Positions 45,433 to 53,668 of a DNA stretch of 64,000 nucleotides are shown here, piece after piece. How positions within the stretch are numbered: the stretch's first letter is position 1; every line of letters starts with the position of its first letter. The DNA is from G965267605 sp965267605 (GTDB taxonomy: Bacteria; Bacteroidota; Bacteroidia; Flavobacteriales_E; Vicingaceae), in contig OZ254088.1 in the NCBI GenBank assembly GCA_965267605.1, positions 1,054,001-1,118,000 on the forward strand, read 5' to 3'. Made by a program: the position numbers and the translations under genes. The notes beneath the pieces were generated by a model, which worked only from the letters and a program-made list of their open reading frames with translations, was not told the DNA's origin and searched no databases.

Positions 45433-46418
45433 TTTCTTCTCGTAAGACTTACCGATTGCTTAATGGCAATAGCGGCTCCCCACAGGGTAATGGGCACATA
45501 TTGGCTGAGATGAACGATGATCGCAACCCCCAGAGCGATATTCTCATCAACAAGGTACGCGGATAAGGCCAGGATAGTCATTCCCTGAAACACGCCTATG
45601 TATCCAGGTGATGAAGGAATGAGTATGCCGAAGTTGACAACTGTTAAACAAAAGGTGCCAGCCAATATATTCGATGCACTGGATTCTATACCAAAGATTT
45701 CGAGCGCCAGGATGAATACAATGGCTTCTATGATCCAGATAATGGCACTTGACAATAGAACGAGAGCAGACCTTTTGTCGAATGCCAGAAACCTAACGGC
45801 ACGTGCAATTTGAACCAGAATGCCACATAACTTGTTGGCAATCGTGCGTTTGATAATCTTCCGGATGGTGTGAATCACTTTCATGGCCGCTGCCCGAAGC
45901 AGCACAATAGCCAGCAGTGCACCCAGGAAAATGAGACTTGCGGTATAAGTGAGATTTCTAACCCAAACGGATTCCAATAGGTTTTGGTGAAGCAGGACAA
46001 CGGCTACCAGTAGTAGCAACAATATGAGCCCATCAAGTATTTTCTCGGTCAGAACCGAAGTGAGCACCTCAATGCGGTTGGACTTGTTGGTTCTTGCAAA
46101 AAATTCGGTCCTTAAAAGTTCGCCACCACGCGCGGGAAGAATATTGTTACCAGCAAAGCCGATGACAACACTTTGTAAATAGGTGCGGAACGGTGTTCCT
46201 GTATCCTTTACAAACATGTGTTTCCAGCGGAAGGCGCGTACAAAGAAAGTGGTAACGTAGATAGAGGAGAGGAGTACAGGGTAAAGGAACCCAACGTTCT
46301 TTACGTGAGTGAAAGCGGATTTAAAGTCAAAGGACCGAGCGATATACCAGACCGCAATAATGGAAACCAGAATGCCCGCAACGCCAATTGCTCTGCTGGT
46401 TAATTTTTTGGATTTCAT
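45429..46418 (-). CDS. Flippase-like membrane protein (LPG synthase TM family)
   Basis: A 329-residue integral membrane protein with about eight helices and the UPF0104/LPG_synthase_TM pattern: 'RAFRWKHMFVKD', 'VIGFAGNNILPARGGELLRTEFFARTNK', and the late 'NFGILIPSSPGYIGVFQG'. The family was named from lysylphosphatidylglycerol synthase, but stand-alone members beside polyprenyl-phosphate glycosyltransferases are proposed to move lipid-linked sugars. The start codon overlaps the stop of the GT2 gene by 1 base (TAATG), so the two are co-translated. Confidence 0.88.
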   Translation of the reverse strand: MKSKKLTSRAIGVAGILVSIIAVWYIARSFDFKSAFTHVKNVGFLYPVLLSSIYVTTFFVRAFRWKHMFVKDTGTPFRTYLQSVVIGFAGNNILPARGGELLRTEFFARTNKSNRIEVLTSVLTEKILDGLILLLLLVAVVLLHQNLLESVWVRNLTYTASLIFLGALLAIVLLRAAAMKVIHTIRKIIKRTIANKLCGILVQIARAVRFLAFDKRSALVLLSSAIIWIIEAIVFILALEIFGIESSASNILAGTFCLTVVNFGILIPSSPGYIGVFQGMTILALSAYLVDENIALGVAIIVHLSQYVPITLWGAAIAIKQSVSLTRRN

Positions 46419-47416
46419 TATCTGCTGTTCCGCTCAGAATTTAGAAATGCGTTCAATCCATCAACATCCTTAGAATCAATGTTAATGCATTCATCAATGA
46501 TGAAGAATGGCCGCCTCTTCACTTCAAAGTAAATCCTGCCCAGGTACTCACCAATGATGCCCAGGATGATGAGGATGATACCAGATAAGAAGAAGATACC
46601 CACAGCAACAGTAGCAAGTCCTGGTGTGTCTTCTGGTGAGTATCCCAGTATTTTGAAGTTGAATATTCTATGTACGATAAAGAATAGTCCCATCAGGAAT
46701 GACGGGATAGAAATAATGAAGCCCAGGTATGTGGCTACTCTCAATGGTGCTACCGAAAAGTCGAATATGCCATCCAATGCGAGATTCACCAATTTTCGAA
46801 AAGTATACTTTACTTCACCCGCGAACCTCTCGGATCGTTCATACGCTACGCCAATTTGCTTGAATCCAGCATAGGCACGCAATCCACGAACAAATCGCCT
46901 CCGCTCCGTAATCTCATAGTTGAGTACGTTCACTACTTTTCGATCCATGACGCAGAAATCGCCTGAATCCAGTGGGATTTCTATATCGCTAATAGATCTA
47001 AGCAGCCTGTAAAAGAGCTTGTAAGAAACTCGCTTGAAGATGTTCTCCTTTCTTTTCTCTCGAATAGCATAGATCACTTCGTATCCTTCTCTCCATTTTG
47101 CCAAGAACCTGTGGAGCTCCTCTGGAGGATCTTGAAGGTCACCATCCATAATGATTACCGCATCACCAGAAGAGAGTTTTATTCCTGCGGAAACTGCAGC
47201 CTGGTGCCCAAAGTTCCTTGAAAAATTGATCACTTTGAACCGGCTGTCATTGGAAGCGATGGATTGCATGATGCCTTGTGATCGGTCTGTGGAGCCATCA
47301 TTGATCAGGATGACCTCGAAGTCTTCACCCCACTCCGGAGAAGCATTCACAAGTCGCTGATGCAACTCGTTAAGCGTTTCTTCTTCATTGTAAATAGGGA
47401 CAACTATTGAAATCAT
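46418..47416 (-). CDS. Polyprenyl-phosphate glycosyltransferase (GT2, GtrB/ArnC-like)
   Basis: A 332-residue enzyme that probably moves a sugar from a nucleotide donor to undecaprenyl phosphate at the inner face of the cytoplasmic membrane. The GT2 domain has 'SIVVPIYNEEETLNEL', 'VILINDGSTDRS', 'SRNFGHQAAVSAGI', and the metal-binding D-x-D in 'IIMDGDLQDPPEEL'. Two membrane helices follow (about residues 230-255 and 270-295, 'FLSGIILIILGIIGEYLGRIY'). This is the dolichyl-phosphate mannose synthase/GtrB pattern. It is the middle gene of a tight operon (2 bases and a 1-base overlap) between an FAD oxidoreductase and a flippase-like protein. Confidence 0.93.
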   Translation of the reverse strand: MISIVVPIYNEEETLNELHQRLVNASPEWGEDFEVILINDGSTDRSQGIMQSIASNDSRFKVINFSRNFGHQAAVSAGIKLSSGDAVIIMDGDLQDPPEELHRFLAKWREGYEVIYAIREKRKENIFKRVSYKLFYRLLRSISDIEIPLDSGDFCVMDRKVVNVLNYEITERRRFVRGLRAYAGFKQIGVAYERSERFAGEVKYTFRKLVNLALDGIFDFSVAPLRVATYLGFIISIPSFLMGLFFIVHRIFNFKILGYSPEDTPGLATVAVGIFFLSGIILIILGIIGEYLGRIYFEVKRRPFFIIDECINIDSKDVDGLNAFLNSERNSR

Positions 47417-47418
47417 AA

Positions 47419-48780
47419 TCAGTTGCTAATCTTATCAAAACCAATTTGTCCGGCTAAAGCCGTTCCGTAAGGTACATCAACACCTTCAACTCCCATCGCC
47501 TTACAAGCTTCTGCTGCCACGCGAATCGAATTATTGGTGCTTCGCTCGTCTGGATAAACGTGAGACATGTTTGCAAGATACATACCTTCCACATCAGTCT
47601 TACAATCAGGCACTTTAGTTGAAAAATTTAAGTCACATACCACAGCTGCTGTGTTTGTTCTGAAAACATAGGTATTCTTAATCCAGGACTGATCAAATTC
47701 GGGGTAGATACGCTTTAGTTCTGGTATCATCAGAGACTGAATCTCATCGTTGCTCATTTTCGCGATGTCTTCCTCCATGGCAAAATACCTGGATAAATAA
47801 GCTACGTGGCTTCCTCCGTACTCTTTAGAAGGAATCATGTTAGTGTGTTCGATTATTCCCCCAAAAGGGAAACCCTCATCAGACACGTTTAACCAGTAGA
47901 TATCGCTTAACGGTCTGTTCAGTTCTAGAATCGTGCATACTGCGCCAAAGTATTCAACCCGAGCCAGCTCCTTAGAAAAGGTGGGTGCGCCATTTTCAAG
48001 CAATGGGTACAGGTAGATACTTGGAATGGTGAACAGGAACTGATCAGATTCAAAAGATCCGTTGGATGTGTGGATCGCCTGGAGCTTATTGTTCTCTATG
48101 GTGAGCGATTCCAGCTTGGCGTTGGTGATCAGCTTCGTTCCATGGTCTTTAAGGTACTGTAGCAAGGCATCAAGCAGCACCTGGAGGCTCCCATCCAGGT
48201 AGCCCAATTTCTCTCCGTCAGAATCTCTTGATTCAAAACGTTGCTTGATCCTGCCAATCATCCAAGAAAGAGGCAGAACATTGGCAAATGGCCCAAACTT
48301 GATACGCATCAAAGGCTCCCACAAGGCATTGGTTGTGGTGCGTCCTGCCTTCTTTCTCAGCCATTGTAGTGCCGAGGTTCCTTCGTGCTTTTTCCAATTT
48401 GCAAACTTGCCCATATAGATGGTAGACAACCCAAACTTGATCTTATCGAAAAAGCTGATGGGCTTAAAGCGTAGCAGATCTCCCGTTGAATCAAACGGAT
48501 AGGTTTTCCCGTCACGGAAGACGCCCATGGTGCTATCATGATAAACAAGTTTATCTGTAAGATCTAACTCCCTTATGAGCCATTGGATTTCTGCATCGTG
48601 TGTGAAGAAGTGGTGGTAATAGAATTCAAGGTTGGTGCCATTCAAATCAAATGTGTTCAATAAGCCGCCAAACTCATTGCCACCTTCAACAACGGTTACC
48701 TGGTGTCCGTGCTTAGTTGCAATGTATGCAGCAGCTAATCCCGTAATTCCTCCACCAACGATCGTGATGTCCTTCTTCAT
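47419..48780 (-). CDS. NAD(P)/FAD-dependent oxidoreductase (amine oxidase type)
   Basis: A 453-residue cytoplasmic flavoprotein. The FAD fold begins 'DITIVGGGITGLAAAYIATKHG', followed by 'VTVVEGGNEFGGLLNTFDL' and 'EFYYHHFFTHD', a His-rich patch near the flavin. 'ALWEPLMRIKFGPFANVLPLSW' is characteristic of the subgroup that accompanies polyprenyl-phosphate glycosyltransferases, and 'SIRVAAEACKAMG' closes the FAD site. It is the first gene of the operon with the GT2 and flippase-like genes. It belongs to the same superfamily as the enzyme at 28362-29789. Confidence 0.9.
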   Translation of the reverse strand: MKKDITIVGGGITGLAAAYIATKHGHQVTVVEGGNEFGGLLNTFDLNGTNLEFYYHHFFTHDAEIQWLIRELDLTDKLVYHDSTMGVFRDGKTYPFDSTGDLLRFKPISFFDKIKFGLSTIYMGKFANWKKHEGTSALQWLRKKAGRTTTNALWEPLMRIKFGPFANVLPLSWMIGRIKQRFESRDSDGEKLGYLDGSLQVLLDALLQYLKDHGTKLITNAKLESLTIENNKLQAIHTSNGSFESDQFLFTIPSIYLYPLLENGAPTFSKELARVEYFGAVCTILELNRPLSDIYWLNVSDEGFPFGGIIEHTNMIPSKEYGGSHVAYLSRYFAMEEDIAKMSNDEIQSLMIPELKRIYPEFDQSWIKNTYVFRTNTAAVVCDLNFSTKVPDCKTDVEGMYLANMSHVYPDERSTNNSIRVAAEACKAMGVEGVDVPYGTALAGQIGFDKISN

Positions 48781-48862
48781 TGCGCGTTAAATATACGATT
48801 CACCGGTAAGGAACCGGGGATAAGGCTAACGCTTTAAAATTCTGAATTGGAGGTGCTGGAGA

Positions 48863-49861
48863 CTACTTCATGTAAAGTTTACTGCTCACAGAATGTTTGC
48901 CAAAGTTTCCCGTCAATATGTAAACGCCAGGAGCCGTTGAACTTTGAACATTCAGGGCAACTGTTTGCGTACCCTTTGTTATTCTGTGAATCTGTTGGAT
49001 CACCACCTTGCCCTGAACATCAAGTAGAGTGAGATGCAGGTTGGTTTTGATATCAGAATCAACCCTTAACTGAAGCAGAGTACCTGCCGTGGATGGTCCT
49101 AGAGGAGTAATCCGCAACCCTATGTCGTTTGCTATGTCAATTCCAACGGGTGCTGCACAGTTTACAGAATCAATCCATTGAAATCCCGCGGTTAATATCT
49201 GGTTCCGGTTTGGAAAGTCTATGGTATGGCCAACTCCGGTCATATAGTTCCAGTTGGTTATACCTCCATTTGCAACAACGGAATCTCGAATAGGAAAGAA
49301 CCGCGAGGAAGGGGAGTCTGAAGAACCATGAACGATGTACCAGGGCTTGCCCGAAGCCTTGTTTAGAACTGTGTTCACAGGCGTTGTGCCACTCATTGCA
49401 GAGCCAATGGGCAGGAAACCACCAAAGCGATTGATGTGATTTAATCCATAACTATAAGTTGTCATTCCTCCCCAAGAGAACCCCATACAATAGATCTTTT
49501 GTGCATCCACGTTGTACCATGAATGCATTGAGTCAAGTAACGCGGTAGTGAATGCGGTGTCAATTGGGTCGTCAACTCGGCCATCAACCCCACCATCTGG
49601 ACAAGCCAGGATTAGGTTGTTCATTGCAGCGAAATTGATCAGTGTATCGCACCAGGATTGGGCATCCCATCTATTCGTGTTAAATGGATGCAATGCAAGC
49701 ATCAGTTTGTGCGGAACTGTTGCATTGTAACCCGAAGGAATATAGATGGAGTATTTTTTAGCAGGATCTGATTGAAAAGGAAATGTTCCATCAATTCTCT
49801 GTTGAGCGAGGCTTGTAGAAGCACAGGCCACTAGGGAAAGTGCAATAAGTAAGATGCGCAT
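48863..49861 (-). CDS. Secreted esterase (PHB depolymerase-like alpha/beta hydrolase), T9SS cargo
   Basis: A 332-residue exported hydrolase. The signal peptide (1-20, ending SLAQ) is followed by the esterase domain: 'YSIYIPSGYNATVPHKLMLALH' (poly-3-hydroxybutyrate depolymerase and feruloyl-esterase-like opening), nucleophile elbow GFSWGG with Ser129, and a late 'TGVGHTIDFP' that supplies the His. The final 80 residues are a T9SS sorting domain ('LTLLDVQGKVVIQQI', ending 'SSKLYMK'). ATG at 49861 begins the signal peptide; the frame is open to 49915, but without a signal, so it is rejected. The substrate may be a polyester, a plant-type ester or another extracellular ester. Confidence 0.87.
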   Translation of the reverse strand: MRILLIALSLVACASTSLAQQRIDGTFPFQSDPAKKYSIYIPSGYNATVPHKLMLALHPFNTNRWDAQSWCDTLINFAAMNNLILACPDGGVDGRVDDPIDTAFTTALLDSMHSWYNVDAQKIYCMGFSWGGMTTYSYGLNHINRFGGFLPIGSAMSGTTPVNTVLNKASGKPWYIVHGSSDSPSSRFFPIRDSVVANGGITNWNYMTGVGHTIDFPNRNQILTAGFQWIDSVNCAAPVGIDIANDIGLRITPLGPSTAGTLLQLRVDSDIKTNLHLTLLDVQGKVVIQQIHRITKGTQTVALNVQSSTAPGVYILTGNFGKHSVSSKLYMK

Positions 49862-49988
49862 GGATCGTATTTTCGGGAAAGGTAAGCATGACGGGAACAC
49901 AGAAAAGTATCGCAACCGACAGATGATGCTGAAGTATTTGTTCGGAGAATGGACTCATGGTTGTTGGAATAGGCTAATTTTATGCCCT

Positions 49989-51899
49989 ATGTCCCACCTC
50001 AACGTCATACTTCTCACTTCATGCGTTCTTATGACCGCATTGTCAGGATTTGCACAGAGTGATGAGGAGCGATTGAAGGAGATCAAGGCATATTTCTCGA
50101 AGGACGTTTACAGCACCAATGAAGATTCTTTGCTATTGATGGCAGATAAGGGGATTGAGTTTGCAGGTAAACTGGATGACGCTTCTTCGCTCATCTACTT
50201 TATTGGACAAAAGGGAACCATAAAATCACAGTTCTCCAAGTACCCGGAAGCATTGGAGTTATACCAGGACGCTATTAAACTTGCTGAAGAGAAAGGATTA
50301 GAGCATGAGGCGGCCTATATGTATAATTCTATGGGCAGCATTCATAGACAAACGGGCAATGATGAGGCTTCACTTGAATACCATCGCAAGGCGGAGAGAA
50401 TCTACATAGACAATGAGGATTCAGCTGGACTTGCATCCGTGTACAACAATATTGGCATTCACTACATGCTGCAGGCCAAATATGATACTGGTATGGCTAT
50501 GTGGGGTGAGTCTATGAAGATAAAGTTAGCGTTGGGTGATGAACAGGGTGCAGCAACCACCATGAACAATATGGCGATGTACTATCGTGATATTGGCAAA
50601 ACAGAGCTTGCCATGAGCATGTGGAACAGGGTAATGAAGATTGATTCGGCCGCCCTGAACTACGAAGGCCTTTCTCTGTGCGCAACCAACATTGGTGAGT
50701 TGTACCTCAAGCAGTCGGATTCTACCAAGGCCTATAAATATTATCGATTGGGACTTGAGCTTGCAAGGCAGTCGAAATCTTATTTGTGGATTAGACATGC
50801 TTGGGCCCAGCTGGCATTTGCTTACAAACACTTTGAGGATTATAAACTTGCGTACCATGCTTTGGAGCAGTTTTATGTGGCTCAAGACAGCATGATGAGC
50901 AAAGAAAATCAGGCGCAGATGGCTGAGCTGGAGGAGAGGTTTGGAAGTGAAAAGAAAGCCATGGAAATTGAGAAGCTGGAAGGGGATAAGAAGCGCCAAA
51001 CACTGCAGAACATTGCCTTGGCTATAGGATTAGGCCTGGCGCTGATCCTGGGATTGGTTATGCTCCGGAGCTACCGGCAGAAGAAAAAATCACACGACAT
51101 TATCGCTCAACAGAAGGAAGAGGTTGAGCTTCAGAAAATGATGATCGAGGAGAAGAACCATGAGATCCTGGATTCGATCAACTATGCGAAACGCCTTCAG
51201 GGGGCAATACTACCTACCAAGGACTTTGTTTCTGAAAGATTGCCTGATTCATTTATCCTCTATATGCCTAAGGATATTGTTGCTGGAGACTTCTACTGGA
51301 TGGATGAGATTGATGGCACAACCTTGTTTGCCGTAGCTGATTGTACTGGTCATGGGGTTCCTGGAGCCATGGTAAGTGTGGTTTGTGCCAATGCACTGGA
51401 TCGATGTGTAAGGGAGCTTAGGTTGCAAAAGCCTTCAGACATCCTTGATGAGGCCAGGAGAATTGTGATCGAGCACTTCAATCGCAGCGCGGAGGATGTT
51501 TACGATGGAATGGATATAGCACTTTTCTCTATTCATGGAATGAATGTTCAATTTGCAGGTGCACACAATCCGTTGGTAGTTATCAGAGATGGAGAGTTAA
51601 TGGAGTTCCGGGCAGATAAACAGCCCGTTGGTAAATATGATGCCGCTAAACCCTTTACTAATCATGAGCTACAGTTACAACCTGGAGATACCTTGTACAT
51701 GTTTACAGATGGATATGTGGATCAGTTTGGTGGTGCAAGAGGCAAGAAAATGAAATCACAACCATTCAAAGAATTACTGGTTTCACTTCAGGACCACGGA
51801 ATGGAGGATCAACGCGAAATGCTCGAAGAGAGCTTTATCAAATGGAGAGGAGAACTAGCACAGATTGATGACGTTTGCGTAGTTGGAGTGCGCGTGTAG
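49989..51899 (+). CDS. TPR-containing SpoIIE-type protein phosphatase
   Basis: A 636-residue protein. The signal peptide (MSHLNVILLTSCVLMTALSGFAQ) is followed by about six periplasmic TPRs ('ALELYQDAIKLAEEKGLE', 'ASLEYHRKAERIYIDNED', 'AMSMWNRVMKID'), a membrane helix near residues 341-360, a coiled coil ('IAQQKEEVELQKMMIEEKN') and a cytoplasmic PP2C/SpoIIE domain (about 395-636) with metal ligands in 'DIVAGDFYWMDEID', 'VADCTGHGVPGAMVS' and 'IDDVCVVGVRV'. It would read an outside signal through the TPRs and dephosphorylate a Ser/Thr-phosphorylated target inside, in the manner of anti-sigma antagonist pathways. ATG at 49989 starts the signal peptide; upstream in-frame codons have none. Confidence 0.9.
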   Translation: MSHLNVILLTSCVLMTALSGFAQSDEERLKEIKAYFSKDVYSTNEDSLLLMADKGIEFAGKLDDASSLIYFIGQKGTIKSQFSKYPEALELYQDAIKLAEEKGLEHEAAYMYNSMGSIHRQTGNDEASLEYHRKAERIYIDNEDSAGLASVYNNIGIHYMLQAKYDTGMAMWGESMKIKLALGDEQGAATTMNNMAMYYRDIGKTELAMSMWNRVMKIDSAALNYEGLSLCATNIGELYLKQSDSTKAYKYYRLGLELARQSKSYLWIRHAWAQLAFAYKHFEDYKLAYHALEQFYVAQDSMMSKENQAQMAELEERFGSEKKAMEIEKLEGDKKRQTLQNIALAIGLGLALILGLVMLRSYRQKKKSHDIIAQQKEEVELQKMMIEEKNHEILDSINYAKRLQGAILPTKDFVSERLPDSFILYMPKDIVAGDFYWMDEIDGTTLFAVADCTGHGVPGAMVSVVCANALDRCVRELRLQKPSDILDEARRIVIEHFNRSAEDVYDGMDIALFSIHGMNVQFAGAHNPLVVIRDGELMEFRADKQPVGKYDAAKPFTNHELQLQPGDTLYMFTDGYVDQFGGARGKKMKSQPFKELLVSLQDHGMEDQREMLEESFIKWRGELAQIDDVCVVGVRV

Positions 51900-51919
51900 T
51901 GTTTATTTGACCAAAGTTG

Positions 51920-52183
51920 ATGAAAAGAATAACGATCATATTGGCGATAGGATTGCTGGCAGCGTGTTCCGGTGAGTCGAATTGGACTGCTGAAGAACGA
52001 TCTGAGTTCATGGAAGATTGTACTTCTAAAATGGTGACCAATGGTGAAACCAAGGAAGAGGCACGTGTTTACTGCAATTGTTGTTTAGGAGAACTGGAAA
52101 CTAAGTTTGAAACAGGTGCCATTGCCAAAAGGGAACTTAGCGATCAGCAGATGGTGGTGATTGAGAATGCGTGTTCTCGCTAG
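51920..52183 (+). CDS. Small lipoprotein
   Basis: An 87-residue protein. The signal peptide ends in a lipobox LAAC at about residue 17 (KRITIILAIGLLAACSGES). The mature 70 residues are charged, helical and contain four Cys ('MEDCTSKMVTNG', 'VYCNCCLGELETKF', 'ENACSR'), which could form disulfides. It begins 20 bases after the TPR phosphatase gene and ends 7 bases before the convergent phosphatase gene. The pattern resembles small Cys-rich lipoproteins seen widely in Bacteroidota. A TTG one codon upstream is the only alternative start. Confidence 0.7.
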   Translation: MKRITIILAIGLLAACSGESNWTAEERSEFMEDCTSKMVTNGETKEEARVYCNCCLGELETKFETGAIAKRELSDQQMVVIENACSR

Positions 52184-52190
52184 GATTGCT

Positions 52191-53459
52191 CTATAATAAG
52201 GTCACAGTGAGAAACAGAATGTCATCTGTTTGTTCGTTATTACCTAGCCAATCTTGCAACTTTGATAGCACATGTGTGTGTATTCCCGCACCTACATCCG
52301 CCTGTTCTTCGTTCAAAGATTCTTCGATCCACAACCGAAATCGCTTTCGGGTTATTTTCTTTTGCTTCGGCCCTCCAAATTGATCAATTAAACCATCCGT
52401 GGTAAGCACAATAACATCTCCGGAGGTATAAGGGATCTCACACACTGTGAAAGGGTGCGGTGATTCTACTTCTCCTATTGGTTGTTTGTCGGGATGTAGT
52501 TCTACTAGTTGCCACTGGCTTGTTTGAAACCGAACGGTGGTATTCTCTACATCTATTTCCCTATTGCGGGTCAGGTAATACGCAGGACTGTTTGCCATGG
52601 CGACCTGTAAGAGGCGGAGACCCTGATCCACGATACACAACGCCACATCCATGCCATCTCGCACCTGATGCTCCATCTGGTCTTGAGAAAAGACTGAACT
52701 CACCTCATGTCTTGTTTCATCTAGGATACTTCCAGGATCGGGCTCCTCCAAGCGGCCAGTTACTGTATTTAATATCTTATTGCAGATCATGCTCACCATC
52801 GCACCTGGTACACCATGACCGGTGCAGTCTGCTACAGCGAAAGCTGCTTTGTTATCTCCAATTGAGGTTCCCCAAAGAAAATCCCCGGAGAGCAGGTCTT
52901 TAGGCAGGAACAATCCGCGAACTGGTAGTTGAAGTAACTCCTTCAATTGTTGCTCAGAGGTGAGCACAGAGCTTTGGATCCTGGTTGCATAATGTATGCT
53001 GTCCGTGATCACTTGCTTCTGTTCTTCAATTTCTCTGGCTTGTGCTGTTACCGTGTTCCTTTGCAAGATCAGTTCTTGTAATCGGATGTCATACAGACTG
53101 GAAATAAATTCCCTCCACGAGCTGTACTTGTCGTACCACTCTTTGGTTTTGGTGCATGGAACAGCAATAACTTTCGATTTTACGGAGGCAACTCCGGTGC
53201 CTACGCTAGGTGTATTCTTTTGTCCAGCCACCAGGGAAAGAATGCAGCCTTCACCAGGTTCAATATTGTAGATGTGGGTGTTTCCGATCGCTTCAGTGAA
53301 CTGGTTGACAGCAATCGCCCCTTCCACCAGCAGGGGTATGTGTTCTACCCGGTCGTTCTGTTTGACCAACACCGTATCCGGTTCCACTTCTACCACTGGA
53401 AAGGCTTTGATCTCCTCAAGAAGTTCAGCCTCAAATTTACCTTCGAATGATTCGTACAT
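52191..53459 (-). CDS. SpoIIE-type phosphatase with N-terminal cNMP-binding-like domain
   Basis: A 422-residue cytoplasmic protein. Residues 1-130 form a cyclic-nucleotide-binding-like fold ('VEVEPDTVLVKQNDRVEHIPLLVEGAIAV', 'IEPGEGCILSL'), without the helix-turn-helix of a Crp regulator. A coiled coil (about 145-165) leads to a PP2C/SpoIIE domain from about 180, with metal ligands in 'LLSGDFLWG', 'VADCTGHGVPGAMVSMI' and the final 'TDDILFLTVTL'. A bound ligand may control the phosphatase; the usual Arg and Glu of the cyclic-nucleotide phosphate pocket are not obvious, so the ligand is uncertain. It converges with the TPR phosphatase/small lipoprotein pair, and a plausible promoter lies 32 bases upstream. 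Confidence 0.88.
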   Translation of the reverse strand: MYESFEGKFEAELLEEIKAFPVVEVEPDTVLVKQNDRVEHIPLLVEGAIAVNQFTEAIGNTHIYNIEPGEGCILSLVAGQKNTPSVGTGVASVKSKVIAVPCTKTKEWYDKYSSWREFISSLYDIRLQELILQRNTVTAQAREIEEQKQVITDSIHYATRIQSSVLTSEQQLKELLQLPVRGLFLPKDLLSGDFLWGTSIGDNKAAFAVADCTGHGVPGAMVSMICNKILNTVTGRLEEPDPGSILDETRHEVSSVFSQDQMEHQVRDGMDVALCIVDQGLRLLQVAMANSPAYYLTRNREIDVENTTVRFQTSQWQLVELHPDKQPIGEVESPHPFTVCEIPYTSGDVIVLTTDGLIDQFGGPKQKKITRKRFRLWIEESLNEEQADVGAGIHTHVLSKLQDWLGNNEQTDDILFLTVTLL

Positions 53460-53490
53460 ACAGGCTTAGGGTGGTCTTCGTTATCAGATG

Positions 53491-53520
53491 GAAATATAGT
53501 TAATTCAGCAAGCACATCAA
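53491..53520 (-). promoter_or_regulatory. Possible promoter of the cNMP-type phosphatase gene
   Basis: On the minus strand, TTG (53520-53518), 19 bases, then TATATTTC (53498-53491), one mismatch from TAnnTTTG. The leader to ATG 53459 would be about 25 bases. Confidence 0.35.
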
Positions 53521-53640
53521 TCCGTAGATTTCATCGAATTCATGCCGGAGACAGACTTATCCGAGCGAGGGAATTACCAACCCCTCAAGAAACAATACCA
53601 ACCAATAAAACAAGTTGTAGCTGCTCTTTTCAAGGGGTAT

Positions 53641-53657
53641 TTTGGTTCGAAACCAAA
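53641..53657 (+). promoter_or_regulatory. Perfect short inverted repeat before the propeller gene
   Basis: TTTGGTT-CGA-AACCAAA is a 7-base perfect stem with a 3-base loop, ending 11 bases before the ATG at 53669. TTG at 53615 and TATTTTG at 53638, 20 bases apart, form a possible promoter, so the repeat would lie in the 5' leader or over the transcription start, as an operator or an RNA hairpin. Confidence 0.4.
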
Positions 53658-53668
53658 GCTGGAAAGGC

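Noticed and set aside
49854..49988. In-frame N-terminal extension of the TPR phosphatase
   Set aside because: The extension would overlap the divergent esterase start and puts 45 residues before a clear signal peptide, so ATG 49989 is preferred.
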